Shown piece after piece: positions 15,714-28,976 of a DNA stretch of 64,000 nucleotides. The DNA lies in NCBI GenBank assembly GCA_035500095.1, contig DATJXN010000145.1:54380-118379 (forward strand). The letters are read 5' to 3'. The notes under the pieces are model-generated. The model searched no databases and was not told the origin of the DNA. It saw nothing but the letters and a program-made list of their open reading frames with translations. This DNA comes from Candidatus Binataceae bacterium (GTDB taxonomy: Bacteria; Desulfobacterota; Binatia; Binatales; Binataceae). Both the position numbers and the translations under genes were made by a program. Within the stretch, counting starts at the first letter, position 1; every line of letters begins with the position of its first letter.

Positions 15714-15745
15714 AAGCCGTTGGCCTTCCGTGGGGAAGGAGGCTT
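15714..15745 (+). promoter_or_regulatory. Hairpin after the riboswitch (possible expression platform)
   Basis: AAGCC (15714-15718) can pair with GGCTT (15741-15745), enclosing CCTTCC, loop GTGG, GGAAGG (15724-15739). It starts two bases after the riboswitch. There is no T-run, so an alternative-pairing or Rho-type mechanism is more likely than a simple intrinsic terminator. Confidence 0.4.
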
Positions 15746-15835
15746 AGGTTCCTCGCCGCTCTCTTCGCCGGGAGCCTGCCCGAGCGCCTGAGTCAACGAA
15801 TCCCTGCGCGGCCGACGCATAGCTCGAGGGAGGCT

Positions 15836-17917
15836 ATGAAAAGATCGGTCGCTGTTGCCGCCGTCCTGACATTTCTCATTTTTCCCGGATCGCCGATTGC
15901 TCCGCGCGGCGTGTGCGCCCAGACGACGCCGGCGTCCGCTACGCCGCCAGTCGCGCAACCGGTGTCGAACCAGCAGGCCAAGTCAAACAAGCGGGCCAAG
16001 TCCAACAAGCCTGCCGGATCAAACAAGCCCGGAACGTCCGCCAAGCGCCATAGCAAGCTGCCGAAGATGACGTTCGTGGTAACTCCGACGCGGATGGAAC
16101 AGCCGCTCGACTCTGTCGGCACGACAGTGAGCGTGGTCGAATCTCACCAGATCGACGAGCAGCAGATCCATGCTTCGGGCGAAGTTTTGCGCCAGGTGCC
16201 AGGGGTCGTGATTGAGCAGAGCGGATCGGCAGGCACGCAGACCGATGTTTCGATTCGCGGCTCGACCGCGGCCCAGACGCTGATCCTGCTCGACGGCGTT
16301 GACGTCAACAGCGGCGCGACCGGCGGCTTCGATATCTCCGACGTGACCAGCGACAATCTCTCGCGTATCGAGGTGGTGCGCGGCGCTGGTGGTGCGCTCT
16401 ACGGCTCGTCGGCGATCGGCGGGGTAGTCAACCTGATCACGCGCGAGGGCAGCGGGCCGTTCGAGATCAGCTACGACGGCGAGGGCGGCAATCGCGCGAC
16501 CCAACGCCAAGCGGTGCTTTTCGATGGCGCCGAGGGTCGGCTCGCCTACTCGGGCGCGCTGTCATATTTTTCGACCACCGCGTTTCGTCCGCGCAATGCC
16601 AGCGCCGACAACCTCTCGGGCGTCGGCCGCATCGACTACCATCTGAGCCCCGATACGACCTTCACCGGCTTCGCGCGGTACATCCGCGCCAACGTGAGCC
16701 TGGTCAACTTCTCCAACTTTATCACGCCTGTCGATCCCAACGCGCATCAGCGCAACGAGTTCATGCTTTACAACGGGGTCGTCACCCATCACTTCACCGA
16801 TCGGCTCGAGAGCCGGATGAGCACGTTTTTCGTGCGCAACGATCAGCGCATCAACGATACCCCGTTCCCGGCCAATGAGACCTTCCAGCGCGACCGCATT
16901 CCGGACGAAACGCGCGGCACCAACATCGAGCTGCACTATCGGTGGGGCGAGGGTTTTCGCTCGCTCGTCGGCTTCGACTTCAAGGATCGCTGGGTGCGCT
17001 CGGCGGATCTATTCGACACGATCGATCCGCCGACCCAATCGTTCACCGCGTTCCATGCGCGGCGCCAGGAGTATGCGGGCTATCTCGAGCAGGAGGGACG
17101 GCTGCTGGACGGCATGCTGCTGCTGACCGGCGGCTTGCGCGTGGACGGCAACAGCCAGTTCGGTATCGAAGTAAGCCCGTCGTGGACGGTCGCGATACCG
17201 CTTGAGCGCTGGGGGGTGACACTGCGCGGCAGCTACAGCGAGGGGTTTCGCGCACCCAGCTTCAACGAGCTGTATTTTCCCGACTTCGGCAATCCAAATC
17301 TGAGCCCGGAGATTTCCAGCGAATACGACGGCGGAATCACCAAGACCTTCGGTGAGACACTGTCGTTTACCTCGACTTATTTTTCGCGCCGGGTGCACAA
17401 CCTGATCGTGGCCGCGCCGTGCACGACGTTTCCCGGATGCGTCGAGGCGGAGAACGCCGGACGCGTCGATGTCCAAGGCGTCGAGATTGTGCCGGCGGTC
17501 CAACTGACGCGCGGGTTCGCGTTCAGCGGCAACCTGACCGTGATCGATGAAACCCACGTCTCCTCGTCGCCCGAAATCCGCCCGCTGCGCGTGCCCAAGT
17601 ACGCGGCCTTCGCGCTGCTGACCTGGGCGCACAAGGCGCTGTGGCGCGAGCACGACGCAGTCTCGGCCAACCTCGCATACTATTTCGTCGGCGACCGCGA
17701 CGACATCAACCAGACGACGGCGACGATTCAGAACAATCCCGCATACAATCGCTTCGATCTGACGGCGTCCTATGACGCCGGGCTGAGCCTGGGGCGGATT
17801 CGCGGCGAGCAGGTTTACGTGCGCGTACAGAACCTGCTCGACCGCCGTTACAACGAAATAATCGGATTTCCTTCGCCGCGGGTTAACTTTATCGGGGGAG
17901 TGAAAGTCGACTTTTAG
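15836..17917 (+). CDS. btuB: TonB-dependent vitamin B12 receptor, BtuB-like
   Basis: An outer-membrane barrel of 693 residues. A signal peptide ends near VCAQTTPA at about residue 25, followed by a low-complexity stretch rich in Ser, Asn and Lys to about 75. The TonB-box-like FVVTPTRMEQPLDS comes next, then the plug domain with IRGSTAAQTLILLDGVDVN and the barrel, closing in F as usual (GGVKVDF). The cobalamin riboswitch directly upstream and the cob genes nearby make corrinoid the likely cargo; the receptor family alone would not prove it. A GGGAGG lies 2-3 bases before the ATG. Its stop is 12 bases from that of the convergent glnE. Confidence 0.92.
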   Translation: MKRSVAVAAVLTFLIFPGSPIAPRGVCAQTTPASATPPVAQPVSNQQAKSNKRAKSNKPAGSNKPGTSAKRHSKLPKMTFVVTPTRMEQPLDSVGTTVSVVESHQIDEQQIHASGEVLRQVPGVVIEQSGSAGTQTDVSIRGSTAAQTLILLDGVDVNSGATGGFDISDVTSDNLSRIEVVRGAGGALYGSSAIGGVVNLITREGSGPFEISYDGEGGNRATQRQAVLFDGAEGRLAYSGALSYFSTTAFRPRNASADNLSGVGRIDYHLSPDTTFTGFARYIRANVSLVNFSNFITPVDPNAHQRNEFMLYNGVVTHHFTDRLESRMSTFFVRNDQRINDTPFPANETFQRDRIPDETRGTNIELHYRWGEGFRSLVGFDFKDRWVRSADLFDTIDPPTQSFTAFHARRQEYAGYLEQEGRLLDGMLLLTGGLRVDGNSQFGIEVSPSWTVAIPLERWGVTLRGSYSEGFRAPSFNELYFPDFGNPNLSPEISSEYDGGITKTFGETLSFTSTYFSRRVHNLIVAAPCTTFPGCVEAENAGRVDVQGVEIVPAVQLTRGFAFSGNLTVIDETHVSSSPEIRPLRVPKYAAFALLTWAHKALWREHDAVSANLAYYFVGDRDDINQTTATIQNNPAYNRFDLTASYDAGLSLGRIRGEQVYVRVQNLLDRRYNEIIGFPSPRVNFIGGVKVDF

Positions 17918-17929
17918 GCGCGCACGGGT

Positions 17930-20911
17930 TCATTCCTCGCGCGACATTTCCATCCGGAAACATTCGTCGAACGTCGTGCGGATACGCAAGCGGCAGGCTT
18001 CGACCTCGGCGAGCAGGCGCGCCGCGCCGTCGGCCTCGCGGTAGCCCATCCGGCGTGCGAGCGGACCAAGGCCTTCGGCCGCCGTCGGAAGCGCCCACGC
18101 GGCCTGGTCGGTTTCGATGCGCAGGCGGTTCTCCAGGCGCGAGAGGAAGCGATAGTCCGCTTCCAGTTGCGCGGCCGCATCGCGCCCAAGCAATCCGCAC
18201 TCTCCGATCCCGCGCACCAGCGCGACCGTGGAGCGGCTGGTCAATTGCGGAAAGGCGTGGCCGCGGCGCAGCGCCATCATCTGGGTCAGGAATTCCACGT
18301 CGACCAGTCCGCCGCGCCCCTGCTTGATATTGAGGCGGCCGCGCCCGTCCGCGCCGAGTTCGCGCTCGATGCGCTGGCGCATCGCGGCTATCTCGCCCAC
18401 CCCCGCGCGATCAAGCCCGCGGCCGAATACGAATTCGCGCCGCGCCGCTTCGACCTCAGCCTCCAGCGCCGGTGTGCCCGCGATGACGCGGGCGCGCACC
18501 AGCGCCTGGCGCTCCCAAACCGCCGAGGAGCTGGTGCGATGGTATTCGCGGAAGCCCTCGAGCGAGGCCACCAGCGGTCCCGCGTTGCCCGAGGGGCGCA
18601 GGCGCAGGTCTATCTTGTAGGCATAGCCTTCGCGGGTGCGCGCCTCGAGCACGGCGATCAGCTTCTGCACGATCCTGGACGCGGCGACACGGCTGTCCTC
18701 CGCGACCTCGCCGCGATCGTGATAGACGAAAATGAGATCGAGGTCCGAGTTATAGGACATCTCGGCGGCGCCCAGCCGGCCCATCGCCACCGCGACCAGC
18801 TCGAGCGTCGGCGGAATGGCGATGCGCGCGGCAACTTCGGCCCGCGCGAGATCCAGCGCGCAGCGCAGCACTACTTCGGCGAGCAGTCCAAGCTCGGCCT
18901 GCACGGCGTCGGCGTCCAGGTGGCCCGCGAGATCGGCGATCGCGACGCGCAGGAACTCCTGGTGGCGAAAGGAGCGGATCGCGTCGAGGCGGCTTTCGAG
19001 ATCGGGACTCGCCGCGATGAGCGCTCGTAGCTCCTCGTTGAGGTCCGCCTGCGCGCGCCGCGGCCGCGCGAGATCGGAGCGCACCAGGGTGTCGATCATG
19101 TCCGGATGGCGAATGAAAATGGTCGACAGATAGGCGCTCGAGGCGAACAGGCTCAGTACCACGCGGCGGGTTGCGGGATGCTGCTCGAGCAGTTCGAGAA
19201 AGGAGCTGCGCGCGCCGATCGCCGAGATGAACGAGGCAAGATTCATCAGTGCGAGGTCGGGGTCGGCAAGCTCGCGAATTTCGTCGAGCAGCAGGGGGCC
19301 GAGCCGCTCGAGAAGTTCGCGCCGGCGCGGCGCCACCGCCGCGATTGCATGTTCCGGTCCGCGCGCCAATACCAGCAGATGCCCGGCGCTTTCTTCGGGC
19401 CGCGCAAAGCCCAGCGCCCCGAGCATCGGCGCCGATTGATGCGGGTCGAGCGCCGCGCGCCACGCCTCGTCGGCGGCCGCGGAAGCCGCGCGTCCTCCGC
19501 GATCCTCGGCGGCGCCCAGCATCTCGCGAAATTGCGCCGCAACCAGCGCGCGATGGTTTATCAGTTCGGTTTCGAAACGGGCGCGCTCGGCATCGTCCTT
19601 GCCGCGCCGCATCCGCGCCGCGAGCGCGCGGCGCCCCGCGTCCCCGGCCGGCAGCACATGGGTCTGAAGCGCGGCGACGACCTGCAGCTTGTGTTCGACA
19701 TCGCGCAGAAAAAGGTAGGCCGCGGCGAGTTCGCGCGCGCGGCCGGCGTCGAGGTAGCCGAGCGCGCCCAGACGCTCCAGCGCCTCGAGCGTCCCCGCCA
19801 GGCGCAGGCGCGGATCGCGCCCGCCATAGACCAGGATCAGCGCCTGCACGATGAACTCGAGCTCGCGAATTCCGCCGTAGCCGAGTTTGATGTTGCGCGC
19901 GACCAGGTCGGGCGAGCGCAGCTCGCGCTCGATCTGCTGCTTCATCGCCCGCAACTGCCGCAGCGTGTCGAAGTCGAGAAAGCGGCGATAGACGAAATGG
20001 GCGAGGTCGCCGAGCAATCGCTCGCCGACCTCGATCACGCCGGCGACCGGCCGCGCGCGCAGCAGAGCGGCGCGCTCCCAGGTTTCGCCGAAGCTCTGGT
20101 AGAAGCTCAGCGCGCCCTCGAAGGGAGTCACCAGCGGCGCGTTTCTGCCACCCGGACGGAGCCGCATATCCACCCGGAAACATCCGGGCGACAAAAGCTC
20201 GATCAGCGTTTCGCCGAGCCGCCTTACGACTTCGGCGTCGTGCTGCGGCCCGTCAAAGAGGTAGATCAGATCGATGTCGGAACTGAGGTTGAGCTCCCGT
20301 GCGCCCAGCTTGCCCATCCCAAGCACGCACAACCCTCCGGCAGCCGGTACATCGCGGCCGACGATGAGGCGCGCGGAGGCAATAGCGGCACATATACATT
20401 CTTCGGCGAGCCGCGACATCGCGTGCATCGTCGCCGCCACGTCGAATCGGCCGGTAAGGTCGGCGATCGCGATCCGCAGGAACAGACGCTGCTTGAATTC
20501 GGCAAGGCGGCGCGCGGCTTCGCGCCGCTCGCCGACGGGATCGGCGCTGAAACGCAGCGCGCGGTCGATCGATTCGGCGCTGGCGCCGCGTGCGGCGCGG
20601 AAGAAGTCGAGCCATCGCGAACCCATCGCGCCGAGCCCCTGCGCGACGATCTCCGATCCGCCGACACAGAGCGCCAGATCGCCGGCAAACGCTTCGTCGG
20701 CGAGCGCCTCCTTGAGCTCCTGCGGCGAGTCCTCGACGAGCTTGAGCAGGGCCGCGAGCGCCAGGCGTTCGTCGGGGGCGCGTTGCGCCACCGCTGCCGT
20801 TGCGGCCGCGGCAAGACGCTGGTCGCCGAGCAGGCGCGCAAGCTGCGCCGCCAGGTCGCGAAGCTCGGGCGCGAGCAAATCCGTCGCGGTCATCGCCGAC
20901 GTTCCGGTCAT
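17930..20911 (-). CDS. glnE: Glutamine synthetase adenylyltransferase / adenylyl-removing enzyme
   Basis: Bifunctional nitrogen-regulation enzyme that adenylylates and deadenylylates glutamine synthetase in response to PII and glutamine. About 993 residues, with both nucleotidyltransferase domains: GMGKLGARELNLSSDIDLIY in the N-terminal half (removal domain) and AMGRLGAAEMSYNSDLDLIF in the C-terminal half (adenylyl transfer). Both carry the paired catalytic Asp motif (SDxDL). The start is uncertain: ATG at 20911 or 20893, neither with a clear RBS. No glutamine synthetase or PII gene is in the window. It is convergent with btuB and divergent from the GST at 21049. Confidence 0.94.
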   Translation of the reverse strand: MTGTSAMTATDLLAPELRDLAAQLARLLGDQRLAAAATAAVAQRAPDERLALAALLKLVEDSPQELKEALADEAFAGDLALCVGGSEIVAQGLGAMGSRWLDFFRAARGASAESIDRALRFSADPVGERREAARRLAEFKQRLFLRIAIADLTGRFDVAATMHAMSRLAEECICAAIASARLIVGRDVPAAGGLCVLGMGKLGARELNLSSDIDLIYLFDGPQHDAEVVRRLGETLIELLSPGCFRVDMRLRPGGRNAPLVTPFEGALSFYQSFGETWERAALLRARPVAGVIEVGERLLGDLAHFVYRRFLDFDTLRQLRAMKQQIERELRSPDLVARNIKLGYGGIRELEFIVQALILVYGGRDPRLRLAGTLEALERLGALGYLDAGRARELAAAYLFLRDVEHKLQVVAALQTHVLPAGDAGRRALAARMRRGKDDAERARFETELINHRALVAAQFREMLGAAEDRGGRAASAAADEAWRAALDPHQSAPMLGALGFARPEESAGHLLVLARGPEHAIAAVAPRRRELLERLGPLLLDEIRELADPDLALMNLASFISAIGARSSFLELLEQHPATRRVVLSLFASSAYLSTIFIRHPDMIDTLVRSDLARPRRAQADLNEELRALIAASPDLESRLDAIRSFRHQEFLRVAIADLAGHLDADAVQAELGLLAEVVLRCALDLARAEVAARIAIPPTLELVAVAMGRLGAAEMSYNSDLDLIFVYHDRGEVAEDSRVAASRIVQKLIAVLEARTREGYAYKIDLRLRPSGNAGPLVASLEGFREYHRTSSSAVWERQALVRARVIAGTPALEAEVEAARREFVFGRGLDRAGVGEIAAMRQRIERELGADGRGRLNIKQGRGGLVDVEFLTQMMALRRGHAFPQLTSRSTVALVRGIGECGLLGRDAAAQLEADYRFLSRLENRLRIETDQAAWALPTAAEGLGPLARRMGYREADGAARLLAEVEACRLRIRTTFDECFRMEMSREE

Positions 20912-21048
20912 CGCTGATAAGATTAGCAGAGCGGCACGGGTCGGCGCGCCGATGCCGATGGCGCTCGCGGGAGCAAAGCGCCGGCGTTGACGGCCTCGCC
21001 CGAGTCGGTGGTACACTCCGTCGGAATTTCCGCCCGGAGGCGCTCCCA

Positions 21049-21723
21049 ATGATCATCCTCTACACGACCGAGCGCGATTACCCATGGGGCACACTGCGCT
21101 CCACGCATGGGAGCAAGACCAAGGTGGTGCTCGAAGAAAAGCGCCTCCGCTACCGGATCGAAAATCTGCGCCCCGGCGACCTCTGGAAGAAGCCGCCCGC
21201 GATGCTGGCGCGCCATCCGCTCGGCAAGGTGCCGTATATCGAGGACGAGGGTGTGACGATTTTCGATTCGACCGTGATCGACGAATATCTCGACGATCGC
21301 TACGGTCCGCCGCGCCTGTTGCCCGACGATCCGCTAGCGCGCGCGCAAGTGCGGGAACTCGAACAGTTTGCCGATGAGGCGCTGCTCGGCGGAGACCTGC
21401 CGCTCATCTGGATGGCCTACTGGAGCGATCCCGAGAAGCGCGACGCCGAGCGCATGGAGAAGGGGCGCGAGGGCCTGCGCCAGCGCGATCTTCCGTTTAT
21501 CGAAAAGACCCTCGGGGCAGCGCCGTCCGGCGGATATCTGCACGGGGGTTTTTCGATGGCGGACGTGCCGATGATGGTGCTGGCGATGGTGCTCGAGGTC
21601 GACCAGCTTGCGCTGGAGGAGTTTCCCCGCGTCGAACGCTATCTGAGGGAATTGCGCCAGCGCCCGAGTTACCGGGCGATAAGCCCGCGTACCAGGGTGG
21701 CCGAGGCGAGCGAATTGCGCTGA
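21049..21723 (+). CDS. Glutathione S-transferase family protein
   Basis: A 224-residue GST, not closely similar to the one at 10617. The N-terminal thioredoxin-like domain begins MIILYTTERDYPWGTLRSTHGSK and has HPLGKVPYIEDEG (about 56-68) followed by IFDSTVIDEYLDDRYG, the glutathione-binding segment. The helical domain contains GGFSMADVPMMVL. The start ATG is preceded by CCCGGAGG 8 bases upstream. It lies between divergent glnE and the convergent lytic transglycosylase. Substrate unknown. Confidence 0.87.
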   Translation: MIILYTTERDYPWGTLRSTHGSKTKVVLEEKRLRYRIENLRPGDLWKKPPAMLARHPLGKVPYIEDEGVTIFDSTVIDEYLDDRYGPPRLLPDDPLARAQVRELEQFADEALLGGDLPLIWMAYWSDPEKRDAERMEKGREGLRQRDLPFIEKTLGAAPSGGYLHGGFSMADVPMMVLAMVLEVDQLALEEFPRVERYLRELRQRPSYRAISPRTRVAEASELR

Positions 21724-21758
21724 GCGCGAACCCCGGCATGCCGCGCGCGACGCGATGA

Positions 21759-22910
21759 TCAGGATTCGTTGCGGCCACGCCCGGCGGCCGACGCGGAGTG
21801 CCGGTGCGAGTCGGATACCTGCCTTACGTGAGCGTGATGATGACGGACGTGAAAGTGATGGATGATCCGCCGCAAGTGGAGGATCGGCGAGGAGGTCGGC
21901 GGCGGCGGCGCTTCTTCGCTTTCGATTCCGGGAAAGTATTTGTCCTCGTAGCGATGGACCTGGTCGGCCGCGAGGAACTCGGCGTAATAATTCTTGACCG
22001 CGAATCCAAAGTGCGCGCCGCTGTAGTTCTGGATGATCTTGATGTAGTCGCTGCCGAATTCGGCGGCAGCGCGCTCCATTCCACCGGTCCCATAATTGTA
22101 GGCGGTGATCGCGAGCGGCCAACTGCCGAGCGCCTGGTAGTTTGACTGCAACAGTTCCGCCGCCGCCTGCGTGGAACGCACCGGATCGAGCCGGTCGTCG
22201 CGATAGCGCGTGATCTTGAGAAACTCGCGGCCGGTCGAGCGCGTGAACTGCCAAATCCCGAGCGCCCCGGCGCTGGAGCGGGCGCGCGCCGAAAAGCCTG
22301 ACTCAACCGACACCAGCGCCACCAGTTCGGGCGGCAGCCCTGCCCGCACAAATACCTGCTCCATCCTGGGACGATAGTAGCGACTGCGCAGCAGCGAATC
22401 GTGGAACTGTTCGCTCAGACCCTCCTGTACGCGCAAATTCTGCGCGGCGCGAGCGTAAGCCGCCGGCGGCTGCCCTTTAAACATCGCGGCGACGCGCTGC
22501 TCCTCCCATCCGATCGGCTGCTGTCCCGTGGCCAGCCGGTTCAGGATGTCGCCGTACTTGGCCTTCAGGTAAGCGTTGGCCCACTCGACCTCTTCGCCGG
22601 TTGGAGGGCCATCGCCCGGCATATGAAATTTCTGGTAGATCAGCGAAACATTGTCGCGATCGTGGATGACGAAGTCGCGCTCGCTCCAGTAGGTAAAGGC
22701 TCTGACCCAGAAATTGATATTGGGCTCGAGCGCCGCGGGACGGGGAAACGGAGAGTGGTCAACGCTGCTCTTGAGGATGGTGACTTCGCTGCCAGCCCAC
22801 CCCGTCGCCGCAAACAAACCGCACAGCATCAAAGCCACGGCTGCGGACAGTGCCGCGTGGATCAATCGCTTGTATACCGTTGCGGTTGCGGACGTCGTCG
22901 TTCTCGGCAT
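21759..22910 (-). CDS. Lytic transglycosylase (SLT domain) with His-rich tail
   Basis: Cleaves the peptidoglycan glycan strand with 1,6-anhydro formation. 383 residues from the ATG at 22910, chosen because AGGAG lies 5 bases upstream and a signal peptide follows (LSAAVALMLCGLFAATGWAG). The SLT domain has the catalytic glutamate E203 in SVESGFSARA, then SSAGALGIWQFTRSTG and AITAYNYGTGGMERA. The C-terminal 35 residues are unusually rich in histidine (IIHHFHVRHHHAHVRQ and SHRHS) and could bind metal or act as a pH-sensitive tether. It is divergent from aroA. Confidence 0.87.
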   Translation of the reverse strand: MPRTTTSATATVYKRLIHAALSAAVALMLCGLFAATGWAGSEVTILKSSVDHSPFPRPAALEPNINFWVRAFTYWSERDFVIHDRDNVSLIYQKFHMPGDGPPTGEEVEWANAYLKAKYGDILNRLATGQQPIGWEEQRVAAMFKGQPPAAYARAAQNLRVQEGLSEQFHDSLLRSRYYRPRMEQVFVRAGLPPELVALVSVESGFSARARSSAGALGIWQFTRSTGREFLKITRYRDDRLDPVRSTQAAAELLQSNYQALGSWPLAITAYNYGTGGMERAAAEFGSDYIKIIQNYSGAHFGFAVKNYYAEFLAADQVHRYEDKYFPGIESEEAPPPPTSSPILHLRRIIHHFHVRHHHAHVRQVSDSHRHSASAAGRGRNES

Positions 22911-23204
22911 TTCCGCTCCTGCCGCCACCCCTCTGTGAGCACAACAAACCTGGCGCAGCGGCAGTCCCCCGCTCGGCGCCGAACACAACATGTATCGAAT
23001 ATGCCTATTAGCTATCGCAGTCAACTAAACGTCCTTATATTTCAAAGCGAATCATCTGTGAAATTCTGTGATTTGGTGAGCTATGCTGGTCACAGGAGAC
23101 AAGGATCAACAAATCCGCAGATTGCATCGTCGAAACAGCAGCTTGAGCAGGGTTCGCGCGCGCAGCTAAGCTCGCCCCTTAAGCGTAACCCCTGAAGCAT
23201 CAAA
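22911..23204. other. Divergent promoter region, AT-rich
   Basis: The 294 bases between the transglycosylase and aroA starts include an AT-rich core (about 22995-23095) unlike the GC-rich coding surroundings. Within it, CTGTGA and TCACAG flank a segment at about 23055-23095. No convincing paired -35 and -10 boxes were found. Promoters for both genes are expected here. Confidence 0.4.
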
Positions 23205-24497
23205 GTGGACGAAATCGAAATAGCTCCGCTCACGCATCCGATAGCCGCATCCATCAGGGTCCCCGGTTCCAAGAGCATCACCAACCGCGCGCTGGTGCTA
23301 GCCGCGATGGCCGACGGCCGCTCGACGGTCTCCGGTGCGGGCTTCAGTGACGATACGCGCCGGATGGCGGCCGCGCTGGGCGCGCTCGGCTTTACTATGG
23401 TCCTCGACGAAGCGGCGGCGCGAATCGTCGTCGATGGCCGCGGCGGCGCCATTCCCGTCCGCGGCGCACAATTGGACGTCGGCGGTGCGGGCACGGCGAT
23501 GCGCTTTTTGCTGGGCTTCCTGACACTCGGGCGCGGACGCTTCCGGATCGACGGGAATCAACGGATGCGTGAACGCCCGATCGGTCCGCTGCTCGAAGCG
23601 CTCGCCGCTCTTGGTGTATCGGTGCGCGCCGAGCGGAACAACGGATGCCCGCCGGTGCTGATCGAAATCGGCGAGGGCGGCGTGAGCGGCGGCGCGGCGC
23701 GAATCGACGCCGCGGTCTCCTCGCAATTTGTCTCGGCGCTGCTGATGCCCGCGGCGCTCTGGCCGCGCGGGGTCGAACTCACCGTGATCGGCGAAGCCGG
23801 CCGCCCGTTTATCGCGATGACGTTGCGAATGATGGAACGATGGGGCGTGGGCGCGACGATGCGCGACGGCGAAATCGTCGTGCCGGGCGGCCAGCGCTAC
23901 GCGCCGCAAAAGGACTTCGCGGTCGAGCCCGACGCTTCGAGCGCGAGCTATTTTGCCGCCGCGGCCGCGCTGGCCGGCGGCAGCGTCGTGCTGGAAGGAC
24001 TCCACGCCTGCTCGGTGCAGGGCGATATCGCGTTCATGGCACTGCTGGAACGGATGGGCGCGCGCATCGAGTGGCGCCCCGACGGCGTCAGGGTCAGCGG
24101 CAGCGAAACGGCGCTTAACGGCGTCGATGTCCAGATGGGCGGAATGCCCGACCTCGTGCCGACGCTCGCCGCGATTGCGCCGTTCTGCTCATCGCCCACG
24201 CGGATACGCGGCGTCGCTTTCATCCGCCATCACGAGAGTGATCGCCTGCGCGCCCTCACGACCGAGCTTCGCCGCCTCGGCGCGGCGGTCAATGAAAGCG
24301 AGGATGGGATTCTGATCGGGCCGTCGCGGATTGGCGCGGCGGCGATCGAAACCTACGACGACCATCGAATTGCGATGGCGTTCGCGGTTACGGGACTGAA
24401 GACCGCGGGTATCCGGATCAAAAATCCCGGATGCGTTTCCAAGACCTATCCGGATTTTTTCCGCGACCTCGCCCGGCTGTCGAACGGGCGGGCGTAG
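23205..24497 (+). CDS. aroA: 3-phosphoshikimate 1-carboxyvinyltransferase (EPSP synthase)
   Basis: Transfers enolpyruvyl from PEP to shikimate-3-phosphate in aromatic amino acid synthesis. 430 residues, normal length. Family marks: PGSKSITNRALVLAAMADG at 20-38 (substrate lysine), GNAGTAMR-type GGAGTAMRFLLG near 92-103, DGNQRMRERPIGPLL, and the late RHHESDRLRALTTELRRLG. The start is GTG at 23205 with no strong RBS. It is a single gene, convergent with the ATP synthase operon, with a hairpin between the two. Confidence 0.95.
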   Translation: MDEIEIAPLTHPIAASIRVPGSKSITNRALVLAAMADGRSTVSGAGFSDDTRRMAAALGALGFTMVLDEAAARIVVDGRGGAIPVRGAQLDVGGAGTAMRFLLGFLTLGRGRFRIDGNQRMRERPIGPLLEALAALGVSVRAERNNGCPPVLIEIGEGGVSGGAARIDAAVSSQFVSALLMPAALWPRGVELTVIGEAGRPFIAMTLRMMERWGVGATMRDGEIVVPGGQRYAPQKDFAVEPDASSASYFAAAAALAGGSVVLEGLHACSVQGDIAFMALLERMGARIEWRPDGVRVSGSETALNGVDVQMGGMPDLVPTLAAIAPFCSSPTRIRGVAFIRHHESDRLRALTTELRRLGAAVNESEDGILIGPSRIGAAAIETYDDHRIAMAFAVTGLKTAGIRIKNPGCVSKTYPDFFRDLARLSNGRA

Positions 24498-24513
24498 CTC
24501 AGCCGCGTCACGG

Positions 24514-24546
24514 TTAAATAAAGAGGGCCGTTCTGAACGGCCCTCA
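24514..24546 (-). terminator. Terminator between aroA and the ATP synthase operon
   Basis: GAGGGCCGT, loop TCTGA, ACGGCCCTC (24524-24546). Read on the minus strand, the stem is followed by TTTATTTAA, so it should stop transcription coming from atpC. On the plus strand the hairpin may help end aroA, but no T-run follows. Confidence 0.7.
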
Positions 24547-24596
24547 GGGATTCCGATCTCTGTGTCGTTGCGCCGCTGCGGTAATTGGTGCGGGCG

Positions 24597-25019
24597 TTAG
24601 TGCTCGGCGGTGCGGCGCGACTCGGCGACGTCGCGGCGCGCCCGCATCACCATCACCGCCTGCTTCTCTTCGTCGTAGTTCGCATCGAACATGCTCATCT
24701 GCGAGAGCCGTTCCTCGGCCGCGCGCAGTTCGGTCTCGTCGGTTGGGGCGACCTTCTTGGGCACTTCGGCGCTTTGCGCGAGCGCCGTCATCGCGCCGTC
24801 CTTGACCTCGACCAGCCCGCCGGTGACCAGGTACTGAAGCGTCTCGCCCGCGGCCGTCCGGATCGTCAGCAGGCCAGGCACGAGCGAGGTGATGTAGTTG
24901 ACGTGCTCGGCAAGCACGCCGAACTCACCGAGCGGGTTGAACGCGTTTACCTGCTCAGCCTCACCGTCGAACAGCACGCCGGTCGGCGTGACGAGCTTGA
25001 ATGCGAAATTCGTGGCCAT
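24597..25019 (-). CDS. atpC: ATP synthase F1 epsilon subunit
   Basis: Central-stalk subunit linking rotation to catalysis and inhibiting ATP hydrolysis. 140 residues, normal length. The beta-sandwich domain holds VTPTGVLFDGEAEQVNAF near the start and GEFGVLAEHVNYITSLVPG, then TGGLVEVKDG. The C-terminal helical hairpin has EERLSQMSMFDANYDEEKQA. Last gene of the operon, starting 15 bases after atpD. Confidence 0.93.
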   Translation of the reverse strand: MATNFAFKLVTPTGVLFDGEAEQVNAFNPLGEFGVLAEHVNYITSLVPGLLTIRTAAGETLQYLVTGGLVEVKDGAMTALAQSAEVPKKVAPTDETELRAAEERLSQMSMFDANYDEEKQAVMVMRARRDVAESRRTAEH

Positions 25020-25034
25020 CGCGATGCGGATACG

Positions 25035-27382
<2,348 letters not shown>

Positions 27383-27413
27383 CGTTGCCTAAGCTGCCTG
27401 CACCGCCGCGCGG

Positions 27414-28952
<1,539 letters not shown>

Positions 28953-28976
28953 GGCAGTTGTTTTTTCCCGGCCGCC

